64,000 nt of DNA from Nocardia mikamii NBRC 108933 (GTDB lineage: Bacteria; Actinomycetota; Actinomycetes; Mycobacteriales; Mycobacteriaceae). The notes under the pieces were generated by a model. The model was not told the DNA's origin. It saw only the letters and a list, made by a program, of their open reading frames with translations, and did no database searches. The stretch is taken from contig NZ_BDCM01000004.1 in the NCBI RefSeq assembly GCF_001613505.1, positions 62,001 to 126,000 of the forward strand, given 5' to 3'. Of the stretch, positions 26,242 through 33,414 are shown in pieces. The translations under genes and the position numbers were made by a program. Position 1 is the stretch's first letter. Each line of letters begins with the position of its first letter.

Positions 26242-26324
26242 GTTGCGTTGCGGGCGTGTTACCTGCGATTTAGCACTCTCTGGTACTTGTGTGCCAGACA
26301 TTGTTCGGGTCATTCTCGGGTACT

Positions 26325-26340
26325 CCTATCGCACGATAGG
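26325..26340. promoter_or_regulatory. 16-bp palindrome, candidate operator
   Basis: CCTATCG-CA-CGATAGG has perfect 7-bp arms and lies 58 bp upstream of the gene at 26399. No regulator gene is adjacent. Confidence 0.4.
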
Positions 26341-26398
26341 TCGAGGACGGGCTCGCTCATCGCGGAGCCGCCCCCGTTGACAGTTCGGGAGGCATCCG

Positions 26399-26926
26399 AT
26401 GCGTACGAACAATCCGGTCGGGGTTACGCCGTTCCAGGCACGCGGCATATTGCGTGGCTTCGTGATCTCCGGGCGCTGGCCCGATACGACCAAGGAATGG
26501 GCGCAACTGCTGGCGCTCGCGGTGCGGGTGGCGAGCCTGCCCGGCCTGCTGACAACCACGACGGTCTTCGGCGCGCGCGAAGAACTGCCCGACGATCCGC
26601 GTCCGGACACCGTCGGACTGGTTGTGGCCGAGGGGCCGGTATTGGGCGAGGAAGCGATCGAACCGGGCCGCTTCGCCGATCATGTGCCGCCCGCGTTGAT
26701 GATGTTGCATCCGCCCTCGGAGACCAATCCGTCGCTACCCGAATGTGTCGGCGCCGCGTCGGGATGTGTTCTGCTGCCCGGCATTCCGCATCTGGGGCTC
26801 GCACACCGGGCGGCGTGGGTGGAGGCCGAACTCGACGGCACGGTCACCTCGATGGTCAGCCGCGTGGGCGTGGACCCGATCTCGGATCCGGATACCGCGG
26901 TACTGGCCATGCTGCTCGCCGCCTGA
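26399..26926 (+). CDS. conserved hypothetical protein (Rv3847-like by position and length)
   Basis: This 175-residue protein, MRTNNPVGVTPFQARGILRGFVISGRWPDTTKEW, has no export signal. It combines a helical N-terminus with a glycine- and proline-rich middle (PPALMMLHPPSET) and ends in a short hydrophobic helix. CGGGAGG lies 7 nt upstream of the ATG. Its place directly after sodA and its length match Rv3847 (about 177 residues as recalled). The function is unknown. A perfect palindrome in the upstream region may be its operator. Confidence 0.75.
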   Translation: MRTNNPVGVTPFQARGILRGFVISGRWPDTTKEWAQLLALAVRVASLPGLLTTTTVFGAREELPDDPRPDTVGLVVAEGPVLGEEAIEPGRFADHVPPALMMLHPPSETNPSLPECVGAASGCVLLPGIPHLGLAHRAAWVEAELDGTVTSMVSRVGVDPISDPDTAVLAMLLAA

Positions 26927-27090
26927 GGCCCACGGGCACCCCGGCACCCGCGGCACGGACGTCCGAACGCGGTGCGGAGCCCCGGCGAAACACCTTCGAC
27001 GGGTACCCGAAACTTTTCGGCCGCATCGCCAAACTTATTGTGCGCATTGCGATTTCGGCAACAGGGACTTGGCGGCAGCGCGCGGGTAAG

Positions 27091-27282
27091 GGTAGGCTGA
27101 AAGGCAGCGAAGGGGAGTAGCCCGCAATCGCATGGTCGACATACTGATCCGCTGGACGGATCCGGCCATCCGAACCGGTTTTCCGGTGGGCGAGACCTTC
27201 GGCCGACGACAGACCGTTCATACGGGCGTGGTCGGCTGAGGGCGCCCCGTCTTCGGCCGATACGCCGGAGACCTGGGAGCCG
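27091..27282 (+). ncRNA. manganese (yybP-ykoY) riboswitch
   Basis: The leader shows yybP-ykoY hallmarks in order: AAGGGGAGTAGC (about 27110-27122), GCGAGACCTTCGG (27190-27202), GGCTGAGGGCGCC (27233-27245) and ACGCCGGAGACC (27262-27273). The following GGGAG (27275-27279) is the ribosome-binding site of the transporter, so the 3' strand of the closing helix can cover or expose it. Mn2+ binding would raise exporter translation. Exact helix limits need a covariance model. Confidence 0.8.
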
Positions 27283-28002
27283 ATGATGATCGCCGCGATA
27301 CTACTGAGCTTCGGCGTGCTCTTCGTCGCCGAACTCGGCGACAAATCGCAGCTGATGGCCCTGACCTTCGCGTTGCGTTACCGCTGGTGGATCGTGCTGG
27401 GCGGTATCACCGTCGCGAGCGTGCTGGTGAACGTGATCGCCGTCGGCGTCGGACATTTCCTCGGAGCGGCTCTGCCCACCGACTTCATCGCACTCTGCAC
27501 CGGCCTCATCCTGCTGGCGGTCGGCGTGTGGACGCTGTGGGCGGCCCGGCACGAGGAACCCGATCCCGACGAACCCGAGACCACCGGCCCCGCCTCCCCC
27601 GGCCGGGCCTTCCTCATCGTGATCTCGTCGTTCCTGCTCGCCGAACTCGGCGACCGCACCATGTTCGCCACCATCGCCCTGGCCTCCAATCACAACTGGG
27701 TGGCCGTCTGGGTGGGTTCGGTCGCGGGTATGGTCGCCGCCGGCGGTCTGGCCATCGCCATCGGCATCACGGTCGGCAAGCACATTCCGGAGCGGGCGGT
27801 CGCCGTCGCCTCCGGCCTGCTGTTCCTCTACATCGGTGCCGCCACCCTGCTCGGCGCGATAGCGCCGGACCTGGGCAAACTCGGCGAGTATTCGATCGCG
27901 GCGGTGGTGCCGCTGGTCGGCGGCGCGCTGTGGGGACTGCTCGGGCGGTCGAATCGGACCCACGAGGAGCCGGCGGAACCGCATTCACTGCACGGACGCT
28001 GA
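27283..28002 (+). CDS. TMEM165/GDT1-family manganese exporter
   Basis: This 239-residue membrane protein has about six helices in two homologous halves, each carrying the signature E-x-G-D-[KR]-[ST]: VAELGDKSQ near residue 20 and LAELGDRTM near 125. These acidic motifs line the cation site of Mn2+/Ca2+ exchangers of the UPF0016/GDT1 family. A polar loop with DPDEPETT separates the halves. ATG 27283 or 27286 may be used; the second is better spaced from GGGAG. A manganese riboswitch precedes it. The position after sodA matches Rv3848. Its 3' end overlaps the convergent WYL gene by 18 bp. Confidence 0.88.
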   Translation: MMIAAILLSFGVLFVAELGDKSQLMALTFALRYRWWIVLGGITVASVLVNVIAVGVGHFLGAALPTDFIALCTGLILLAVGVWTLWAARHEEPDPDEPETTGPASPGRAFLIVISSFLLAELGDRTMFATIALASNHNWVAVWVGSVAGMVAAGGLAIAIGITVGKHIPERAVAVASGLLFLYIGAATLLGAIAPDLGKLGEYSIAAVVPLVGGALWGLLGRSNRTHEEPAEPHSLHGR

Positions 28003-28986
28003 ACGGCTCGCCGAACCGCGGTCGGCTCGGTCCGGTTCGGCTAGAGCCGACAGATCGCGGGCCAGATGAGCCGCCGCTTCGCGGAGTTCCGGAGGCTCCA
28101 GCACGTCGACCTCGAACCCCAGGCGGACGACGCGGACCGCGAGCCAGTCGAGGTCGTCGCCGGCCACTACCAGTACCGACCAACCGTCGCGATCGTCTTC
28201 GACGCGGCCGACCTGGGGCGGAATCAGGTCGCGTACCCGGGCGGAATCGGCGTGGACGCGGATCCGGGCGAGGAAGCGGTACGGCGCCTCGGCCACCGAT
28301 CGCTGCACGTAGCCGACCGGATCCGGATGCTCACGCGGCCGGAAACGCCAGGTCGTGGCCCGCACCTCCCGCATGCGGTCGAGGCGGAAGGTGCGCCAGT
28401 CGTCGCGGTCGATATCGCGGGCCATCAGATACCAGCGCCGGCCGGTGGTGACCATGCGGACCGGTTCGACGGTGCGTTCACCGGCGACCCCGTTGCGGCC
28501 CGCGTAGTGGAAGCGGACCCGGACAGCGTCGCGGCAGGCCCGGGCGAGGGTCATCAGCAGTTCCGCATCGATCTCGATACCCGGACCGGCCATGGTCTCG
28601 GTGGCGTCGTGTACCGCGCGCACCTCGGCACGCAATCTGGGCGGCATCACCTGATCGAGCTTCGTCAGCGCCCGTAGCGCCGCCTCGCCCGCGCCGGCGA
28701 CGGTTCCCCCGGTGGCCAGGCGCAGCGACACCGCCGTGGCGATGGCCTCCTCGTCGTCGAACAGCAACGGCGGCAGCCGCGTCCCCGCACCCAGCCGGTA
28801 TCCGCCGCCGACCCCCGCCGTGGCCTGTACCGGATAACCGATCGCGCGCAGTCGTTCCACGTCGCGGCGCACCGAACGATCGGTGACGCCCAGCTCGTCG
28901 GCCAGTTCCGTAGCGGTCCACGACGGCCGGCGTTGCAACAGGGCCAGCAGCCGCAACACCCGCTCGGTAGTCGCTTCGACGGTCAT
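27985..28986 (-). CDS. WYL-domain transcriptional regulator
   Basis: This 333-residue regulator has an N-terminal winged helix (TATELADELGVTDRSVRRDVERLRAIG, about residues 23-50) and a WYL domain with RRWYLMARDIDRDDWRTFRLDRM (about 185-207), plus a C-terminal WCX-type extension. WYL domains sense ligands, often nucleotides or nucleic acid. It is divergent from the DinB-like gene, with a perfect 8-bp-arm inverted repeat in the 61-bp gap, and probably controls that gene and itself. Confidence 0.92.
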   Translation of the reverse strand: MTVEATTERVLRLLALLQRRPSWTATELADELGVTDRSVRRDVERLRAIGYPVQATAGVGGGYRLGAGTRLPPLLFDDEEAIATAVSLRLATGGTVAGAGEAALRALTKLDQVMPPRLRAEVRAVHDATETMAGPGIEIDAELLMTLARACRDAVRVRFHYAGRNGVAGERTVEPVRMVTTGRRWYLMARDIDRDDWRTFRLDRMREVRATTWRFRPREHPDPVGYVQRSVAEAPYRFLARIRVHADSARVRDLIPPQVGRVEDDRDGWSVLVVAGDDLDWLAVRVVRLGFEVDVLEPPELREAAAHLARDLSALAEPDRADRGSASRSASVQ

Positions 28987-29004
28987 GCGGTCATCGTGGC
29001 ACAG

Positions 29005-29029
29005 ATAGCGGAAGGTAACTGTCCGCTAT
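29005..29029. promoter_or_regulatory. candidate operator of the WYL regulator
   Basis: ATAGCGGA (29005-29012) and TCCGCTAT (29022-29029) form perfect inverted repeats with a 9-bp spacer, midway between the divergent start codons at 28986 and 29048. Confidence 0.6.
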
Positions 29030-29047
29030 TCGCGCGAAGCTGTGTCC

Positions 29048-29617
29048 ATGACCGACTGGAACAGCCTGCTCCGCGAGCAGATCGACTGGCACTGGACACA
29101 CCAGCTCCGGCCCCGGCTCGACGGACTCACCGACGACGAGTACTTCTGGGAACCCGTGCCCGATTGCTGGAATCTGCACCCACGCGGCGCCGGCAACGCA
29201 CCGATCCAGGGCGGTTCCGGCGCGATGACCATCGACTTCGCGTTTCCACCGCCGGATCCAGCGCCGTTCACGACGATCGCCTGGCGGCTCGGGCACGTGA
29301 TCGTCGGCGTACTCGCCGTCCGCAACGCCTCGCATTTCGGGCGCGCGGCCACCGACTACCACTCGTTCGAGTACGCCGAAACCGCGAAAGACGCCCTGGC
29401 ACAGCTCGATTCGGAGTACGCCGACTGGATGGGCGGCATCGAATCGCTGGGCGAAGACGGCCTCGCCCGTCCGTGCGGAGCGGCCGAAGGACCCTATGCC
29501 GATTTCCCGTTCTCGGCGCTGGTTTTGCACATCAACCGCGAAATGATCCACCATCTGGCGGAGGTGTGCCTGCTGCGCGACCTCTACCTGCACCACAACC
29601 GACAGGAGGCGAGCTGA
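29048..29617 (+). CDS. DinB-like four-helix metalloenzyme-fold protein
   Basis: This 189-residue protein resembles DinB/YfiT-type proteins. Candidate metal ligands are the histidine in WRLGHVIVG and the HHLAE motif in NREMIHHLAEV, where the family binds divalent metal with a histidine triad. DinB-like proteins often act as thiol-dependent transferases or hydrolases using mycothiol or bacillithiol. ATG 29048 is preferred over GTG 29042. The stop TGA overlaps the VOC start (TGATG), so the two are coupled. It is divergent from the WYL regulator. Confidence 0.8.
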   Translation: MTDWNSLLREQIDWHWTHQLRPRLDGLTDDEYFWEPVPDCWNLHPRGAGNAPIQGGSGAMTIDFAFPPPDPAPFTTIAWRLGHVIVGVLAVRNASHFGRAATDYHSFEYAETAKDALAQLDSEYADWMGGIESLGEDGLARPCGAAEGPYADFPFSALVLHINREMIHHLAEVCLLRDLYLHHNRQEAS

Positions 29618-30054
29618 TGGCCCGCGATGTCCAGATCACCTTCGACTGCGGCGATCCCGCGGAATTGGCCGCGTTCTGGGCCGAGGCCCTCGGCTACCGA
29701 CTGCAGGACCCACCGCCCGGATTCCGGACCTGGGACGAGGCACTGGCGGCCATGAACGTGCCGCCGGAACGGCGCAACGACGCCTCGGCGCTGATCGATC
29801 CCGAGGGCGCCGGCCCGCGGCTGTTCTTTCAGCGGGTGCCCGAGGGCAAACAGGCCAAGAATCGGGTCCATCTGGATGTGCGGGCGGCCCCGGGCCTGAC
29901 CGGCGACGACCGGATGGCCGCCTTGGAGGCCGAGGCCGAGCGACTGGTATCCCACGGCGCGACCAGGCTGCAGCGCCATGAACCCGCTCCCCCACTCGGC
30001 AACGGTCACATCGTGATGGCCGATCCGGAGAGCAACGAATTCTGCCTCGACTGA
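29617..30054 (+). CDS. VOC-superfamily (glyoxalase-like) protein
   Basis: This 145-residue protein has the two-module VOC fold: ITFDCGDPAELAAFWAEALGY opens the first module, HLDVRA lies in the middle, and IVMADPESNEFCLD closes the second. The ending D-P-E-x-N-E-F is typical of the glyoxalase-like domain 6 group. Metal ligands cannot be fixed with confidence. AGGAGG lies 7 nt upstream of the ATG, which overlaps the preceding stop. With the DinB-like gene it may form a small detoxification or self-resistance unit; this is inference. Confidence 0.86.
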   Translation: MARDVQITFDCGDPAELAAFWAEALGYRLQDPPPGFRTWDEALAAMNVPPERRNDASALIDPEGAGPRLFFQRVPEGKQAKNRVHLDVRAAPGLTGDDRMAALEAEAERLVSHGATRLQRHEPAPPLGNGHIVMADPESNEFCLD

Positions 30055-30072
30055 GCGCGCGCCCGGCCGTGG

Positions 30073-30813
30073 TCACCAGGGATCGAAATGCTCCCGCGGA
30101 TCGGTACGACCGAAGGCGCCGGCGGGTACGCCGCCGAACAGATCGCCGCTGCGCTGGACCAGCTCGAGCATGGGCTCGCGCAATTCACGCAGCCCGTCCA
30201 GATCATCGGCCGCGACATGGGCGGTCACCATGGCGCTGAGGGCGGCGACCATGGTGCGGCAGGCGAAGCGCTGCTGATCGGTGCGGGCGTCGAGAATGCC
30301 GGCGACCAGGGAGACGAACGATTCCTGCAGCTCCGCGCGCCGTGCGATCGCCGCGGGACCGGCGGCGTAGACCTCGACGAGGAACAATCGCGCGGCGGCG
30401 GGTTCGGCGGCCAGCCCGTCGAGGTAGGCATCGAGCAAGGCGCCGATCGGCGGGGCATCGGATACGCCTGCGGGCTTTCGCGCGGATTCGCGGCCGTCCG
30501 CGCCGGTCTCGGCGGGCCGGTTCGATATCGGGCGCAGCGCCTCCTCGATGTGGGCGATGAGCTGTTCCACCGCGCGCTCGTAGGCGGCCTCGAAACAGTC
30601 CTCCTTGGAGCGGAACTGCTCGTAGAAGGTCTCCCGCGACACTCCCGCACGCTTGATCACCGCCGCGACCGACGTGCCCACATATCCGTGGGCGGCCATC
30701 GCATCCGCCATCGCCGCGAGAATTCGGTCGCGCTGGTCCCGGACGACCGTTTCCCGCGGGATACCGTGCCGGCCCCGAGGTAGCCGGCGGTCCGCGGGGG
30801 CCGAGGCGGTCAT
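30073..30813 (-). CDS. TetR/AcrR family transcriptional regulator
   Basis: This 246-residue protein has a basic lead-in (RRLPRGRHGIPRETV) and a TetR helix-turn-helix at about residues 25-75 (VAAVIKRAGVSRETFYEQFRSKEDCFEAAY). The ATG at 30813 has GGAG 7 nt upstream; the longer frame lacks support. It is convergent with the VOC gene and divergent from the SDR gene at 31000, which is its most likely target. The ligand domain ends REPMLELVQRSGDLF. The inducer is unknown. Confidence 0.9.
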   Translation of the reverse strand: MTASAPADRRLPRGRHGIPRETVVRDQRDRILAAMADAMAAHGYVGTSVAAVIKRAGVSRETFYEQFRSKEDCFEAAYERAVEQLIAHIEEALRPISNRPAETGADGRESARKPAGVSDAPPIGALLDAYLDGLAAEPAAARLFLVEVYAAGPAAIARRAELQESFVSLVAGILDARTDQQRFACRTMVAALSAMVTAHVAADDLDGLRELREPMLELVQRSGDLFGGVPAGAFGRTDPREHFDPW

Positions 30814-30999
30814 GTGGCAACTCCATCGTTCGATCGCGTACCAGTTCGCAAACGAAACTAGCTGGTTGTCTTCCATTCTGCGCGGTGCCGGCTTCCCACG
30901 CGGCGAACCCCCGGCTGTGACGGCACCCACGCCCGATATGGTGCTGTTGACGGAAGGCCAGTACCCATAGGGCCGTCACTAACGAGAGGACCAAACACC

Positions 31000-31767
31000 G
31001 TGGAGATTTCCGGCTCCGCCGCGATCATCACCGGAGCTGCGTCCGGTCTGGGCGCCGCGACCGCACAACGCTTCGCCGACCAGGGTGCGACCGTATTCGG
31101 TCTCGATCTGACTCAGTCGATCGAACGGGCCGGCGACAGCGTCCCCGCCGGTGTCACCCTGATCCCGACCGATGTGACCAGCAACGACGAGGTCGCCGCA
31201 GCGGTGGCGAAGGTCGTCGAATCCGGTGTGCCGCCGCGCATCGTGGTCAACTGCGCCGGTGTGGGCTGGGCGGGACGCATCCTGTCCAAGAACGGCCCCC
31301 ACGACCTGGAGCTGTTCCGGACCGTGATCACCGTGAATCTGCTGGGCACCTTCAACGTGATGCGCCTGGCCGCCGACGCCATCTCCAAGACCGAACCGGT
31401 CGACGAGTACGGCCAGCGCGGCGTCGTGATCAACACCGCGTCGGTGGCGGCGTTCGAGGGCCAGATCGGCCAGATCGCCTACTCCGCCTCCAAGGGCGGC
31501 GTCGCCGGCATGACCGTTCCGGCCGCGCGCGACCTGGCCCAGTTCGGCATCCGCGTCAACACCATCGCCCCCGGCATCATCGACACCCCGATGCTGGCCG
31601 GCGTCACCGAGGAGTACCGCAAGGGTCTCGAGGCCGGTGTGCCGTTCCCCTCGCGCCTGGGCCGCCCGGACGAGTACGCGCAGCTCGCGCAGTACATCAC
31701 CGAGCACGACTACCTGAACGGCGAAACCTTCCGCATGGACGGTGCGCTGCGCATGGCGCCGCGCTGA
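31000..31767 (+). CDS. SDR-family 3-hydroxyacyl-CoA dehydrogenase (HSD17B10-like)
   Basis: This 255-residue SDR starts at GTG 31000. It has the NAD site TGAASGLG, the NCAGVG motif, and the catalytic NTASVAAFEGQIGQIAYSASK (Ser, Tyr and Lys). The insert around KNGPHDLELFR and the tail TPMLAGV...GEAFR-like (NGETFRMDGALRMAPR) fit the type-2 3-hydroxyacyl-CoA dehydrogenase group, suggesting a role in fatty-acid or branched-chain acyl-CoA oxidation. A TetR regulator is divergent. A terminator follows directly. Confidence 0.88.
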   Translation: MEISGSAAIITGAASGLGAATAQRFADQGATVFGLDLTQSIERAGDSVPAGVTLIPTDVTSNDEVAAAVAKVVESGVPPRIVVNCAGVGWAGRILSKNGPHDLELFRTVITVNLLGTFNVMRLAADAISKTEPVDEYGQRGVVINTASVAAFEGQIGQIAYSASKGGVAGMTVPAARDLAQFGIRVNTIAPGIIDTPMLAGVTEEYRKGLEAGVPFPSRLGRPDEYAQLAQYITEHDYLNGETFRMDGALRMAPR

Positions 31768-31777
31768 CGTCGAGCCG

Positions 31778-31806
31778 AGGCCGACACGGAATCCCCGTGT
31801 CGGCCT
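31778..31806 (+). terminator. intrinsic terminator after the SDR gene
   Basis: AGGCCGACACGG (31778-31789) pairs with CCGTGTCGGCCT (31795-31806) around a 5-nt loop, followed by TTCG, 11 bp after the stop. Confidence 0.82.
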
Positions 31807-31912
31807 TTCGCGCGTCGGGTTGTGAACGATCCCAATCTTGGCGGCAAGATTTCGGGGCGGGTGACCAGGTATTTCTCCCCAGCGGGAATTAAGGCTATGT
31901 TAAAGCTGATTC

Positions 31913-31924
31913 TACTGGGTAGTA
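31913..31924. promoter_or_regulatory. small palindrome upstream of the lipase gene
   Basis: TACT-GGGT-AGTA lies 25 bp upstream of the lipase start in an A+T-rich patch. It may be an operator; the arms are only 4 bp, so the evidence is weak. Confidence 0.3.
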
Positions 31925-31948
31925 AGTTCAAAAGGCCAGGTCGTAACG

Positions 31949-33301
31949 ATGCAACTGGGTGACAGAGCACAGCACTCGAAGGCGAGTGGATCGCCGAAGC
32001 GGGGCGGGGGCGGCTTCCGCCGGATAGTCGCGCTCGGGGCCGCGGCGTGTGCGGGGGCGGCGCTGGGTTGCGCGGCCGCCGGCACCTCCACCGCCACGCC
32101 GGTGAGCGAGTTCTACACTCCCCCGGCACAATTCGCGACCACACCGGGCTCGGTGATCAAGACCGAGCCGATGCCGGTGTTCATCGCACCGCCCGGACTC
32201 GGGCAATGGCCGGTGAGCGCACAGAAGGTGCTGTACACCTCGCAGACCCAGGACGGCGGACCGGTCGCTGTCAGCGGGACCTACATCGACTCGGCTCGTC
32301 CGTGGCAGGGCACCGGGCCGCGGCCGACCGTGATCATCGCGCCCGGCACCTCGGGGCAGGGCGATCAGTGCGCGCCCTCGGAGGCGTTCTCCACCGGTCT
32401 CTACGCCGACATCACCCCGCCGAGCGTCTCCGCGAATCAGGAGGCGGTCTCGGCCATGGCGTGGAATTCGCTGGGCGCCCGGGTCTTCGTGACCGACTAC
32501 ATCGGACTGGGCACCCCCGGCGTCCACACCTACGTCAACCGCGTGGAGGAGGCACACGCCGTCCTCGACGCCGCGCGCGCCGCGAATGCGCTCTCCGGCA
32601 CCGGACCGCAGACGCCGCTGGCCTTCTGGGGATACTCCCAGGGCGGCGGCGCGACCGCGGCGGCGGCGGAACTGCAGCCGCGCTACGCGCCGGAACTGGA
32701 CCTGAAGGGGGTCTGGGCGGGTGCGCCGGTGGCCGATCTGTCGGCGGTCCTGCAGAAGATCGACGGCAACCTGATCGGCGGGGTGGTCGGATACGCCCTC
32801 AACGGATTCCTGGCCCGTTATCCCGACCTGAAGCCCGAATTGGACAAGCGGGTCACCCCGGCGGCGCTCGGCCTGCTCGAGGATCTGAAGAACGAGTGCA
32901 TCGGCGACGTGATCCTGAAGCATCCGTTCCTGCGCGGCAGCGATTTCACCGCCGACCGCCGGCCCATCCTCGACAACCTGCGCGAAGTGCCCGCGGCCAT
33001 CGACATTGTGGATCGCCAGCGCATCGGAACCCTCACCCCGGCCGCGCCGGTGCTGATCACCAGCGGCGTCAACGACGACACCGTCCCCTACGGACAGGCC
33101 CGGCAGCTGGCGGCGGATTGGTGCGGCCACGGTGCCACGGTCACCTTCCGCACCAACGATCTCCCGCCGATCCTGCCCGGCGCGGCCCTGCCGAATCACT
33201 TCGGGCCCGAGATCATCGACGGGTTCGGCACGAACAACGCCATCTCGTATCTGGTCGACCGGTTGGACGGGAAGCCGGTGCCCGGCTGCACCTTCGACTG
33301 A
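31949..33301 (+). CDS. secreted lipase (LIP family)
   Basis: This 450-residue alpha/beta-hydrolase has a basic N-terminus (SGSPKRGGGGFRR), then a hydrophobic signal (about residues 25-47) ending near AAAGTSTA, so it is exported. A cysteine in LGCAAAG is not followed by a clear mature lipoprotein start, so anchoring is uncertain. Catalytic residues are the serine in WGYSQGGG, the aspartate in SGVNDDTVP and the histidine in LPNHFGPE. The layout matches the secretory lipase family of nocardiae and yeasts, acting on triacylglycerols or esters. It is convergent with htpG through a shared terminator. Confidence 0.88.
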   Translation: MQLGDRAQHSKASGSPKRGGGGFRRIVALGAAACAGAALGCAAAGTSTATPVSEFYTPPAQFATTPGSVIKTEPMPVFIAPPGLGQWPVSAQKVLYTSQTQDGGPVAVSGTYIDSARPWQGTGPRPTVIIAPGTSGQGDQCAPSEAFSTGLYADITPPSVSANQEAVSAMAWNSLGARVFVTDYIGLGTPGVHTYVNRVEEAHAVLDAARAANALSGTGPQTPLAFWGYSQGGGATAAAAELQPRYAPELDLKGVWAGAPVADLSAVLQKIDGNLIGGVVGYALNGFLARYPDLKPELDKRVTPAALGLLEDLKNECIGDVILKHPFLRGSDFTADRRPILDNLREVPAAIDIVDRQRIGTLTPAAPVLITSGVNDDTVPYGQARQLAADWCGHGATVTFRTNDLPPILPGAALPNHFGPEIIDGFGTNNAISYLVDRLDGKPVPGCTFD

Positions 33302-33355
33302 CGGCGAGCTGCCGGGCACCCTCCGACTGCGCCCCGGCAGCGAACGGAACGAAAA

Positions 33356-33390
33356 CGTAAGGCTCGCACGGTTTCCGTGCGAGCCTTACG
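33356..33390. terminator. bidirectional terminator between lipase and htpG
   Basis: CGTAAGGCTCGCACGG (33356-33371) pairs perfectly with CCGTGCGAGCCTTACG (33375-33390) around a 3-nt loop. Read from the htpG side it is followed by GTTTTCG. Confidence 0.88.
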
Positions 33391-33414
33391 CGTCGTGCGG
33401 CCGTGCCGTCCGGA

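Noticed and set aside
26248..27120. 290-codon frame over the Rv3847-like gene and its flank
   Set aside because: It overlaps a better gene and ends inside the riboswitch; the translation is Arg/Gly-rich shadow.
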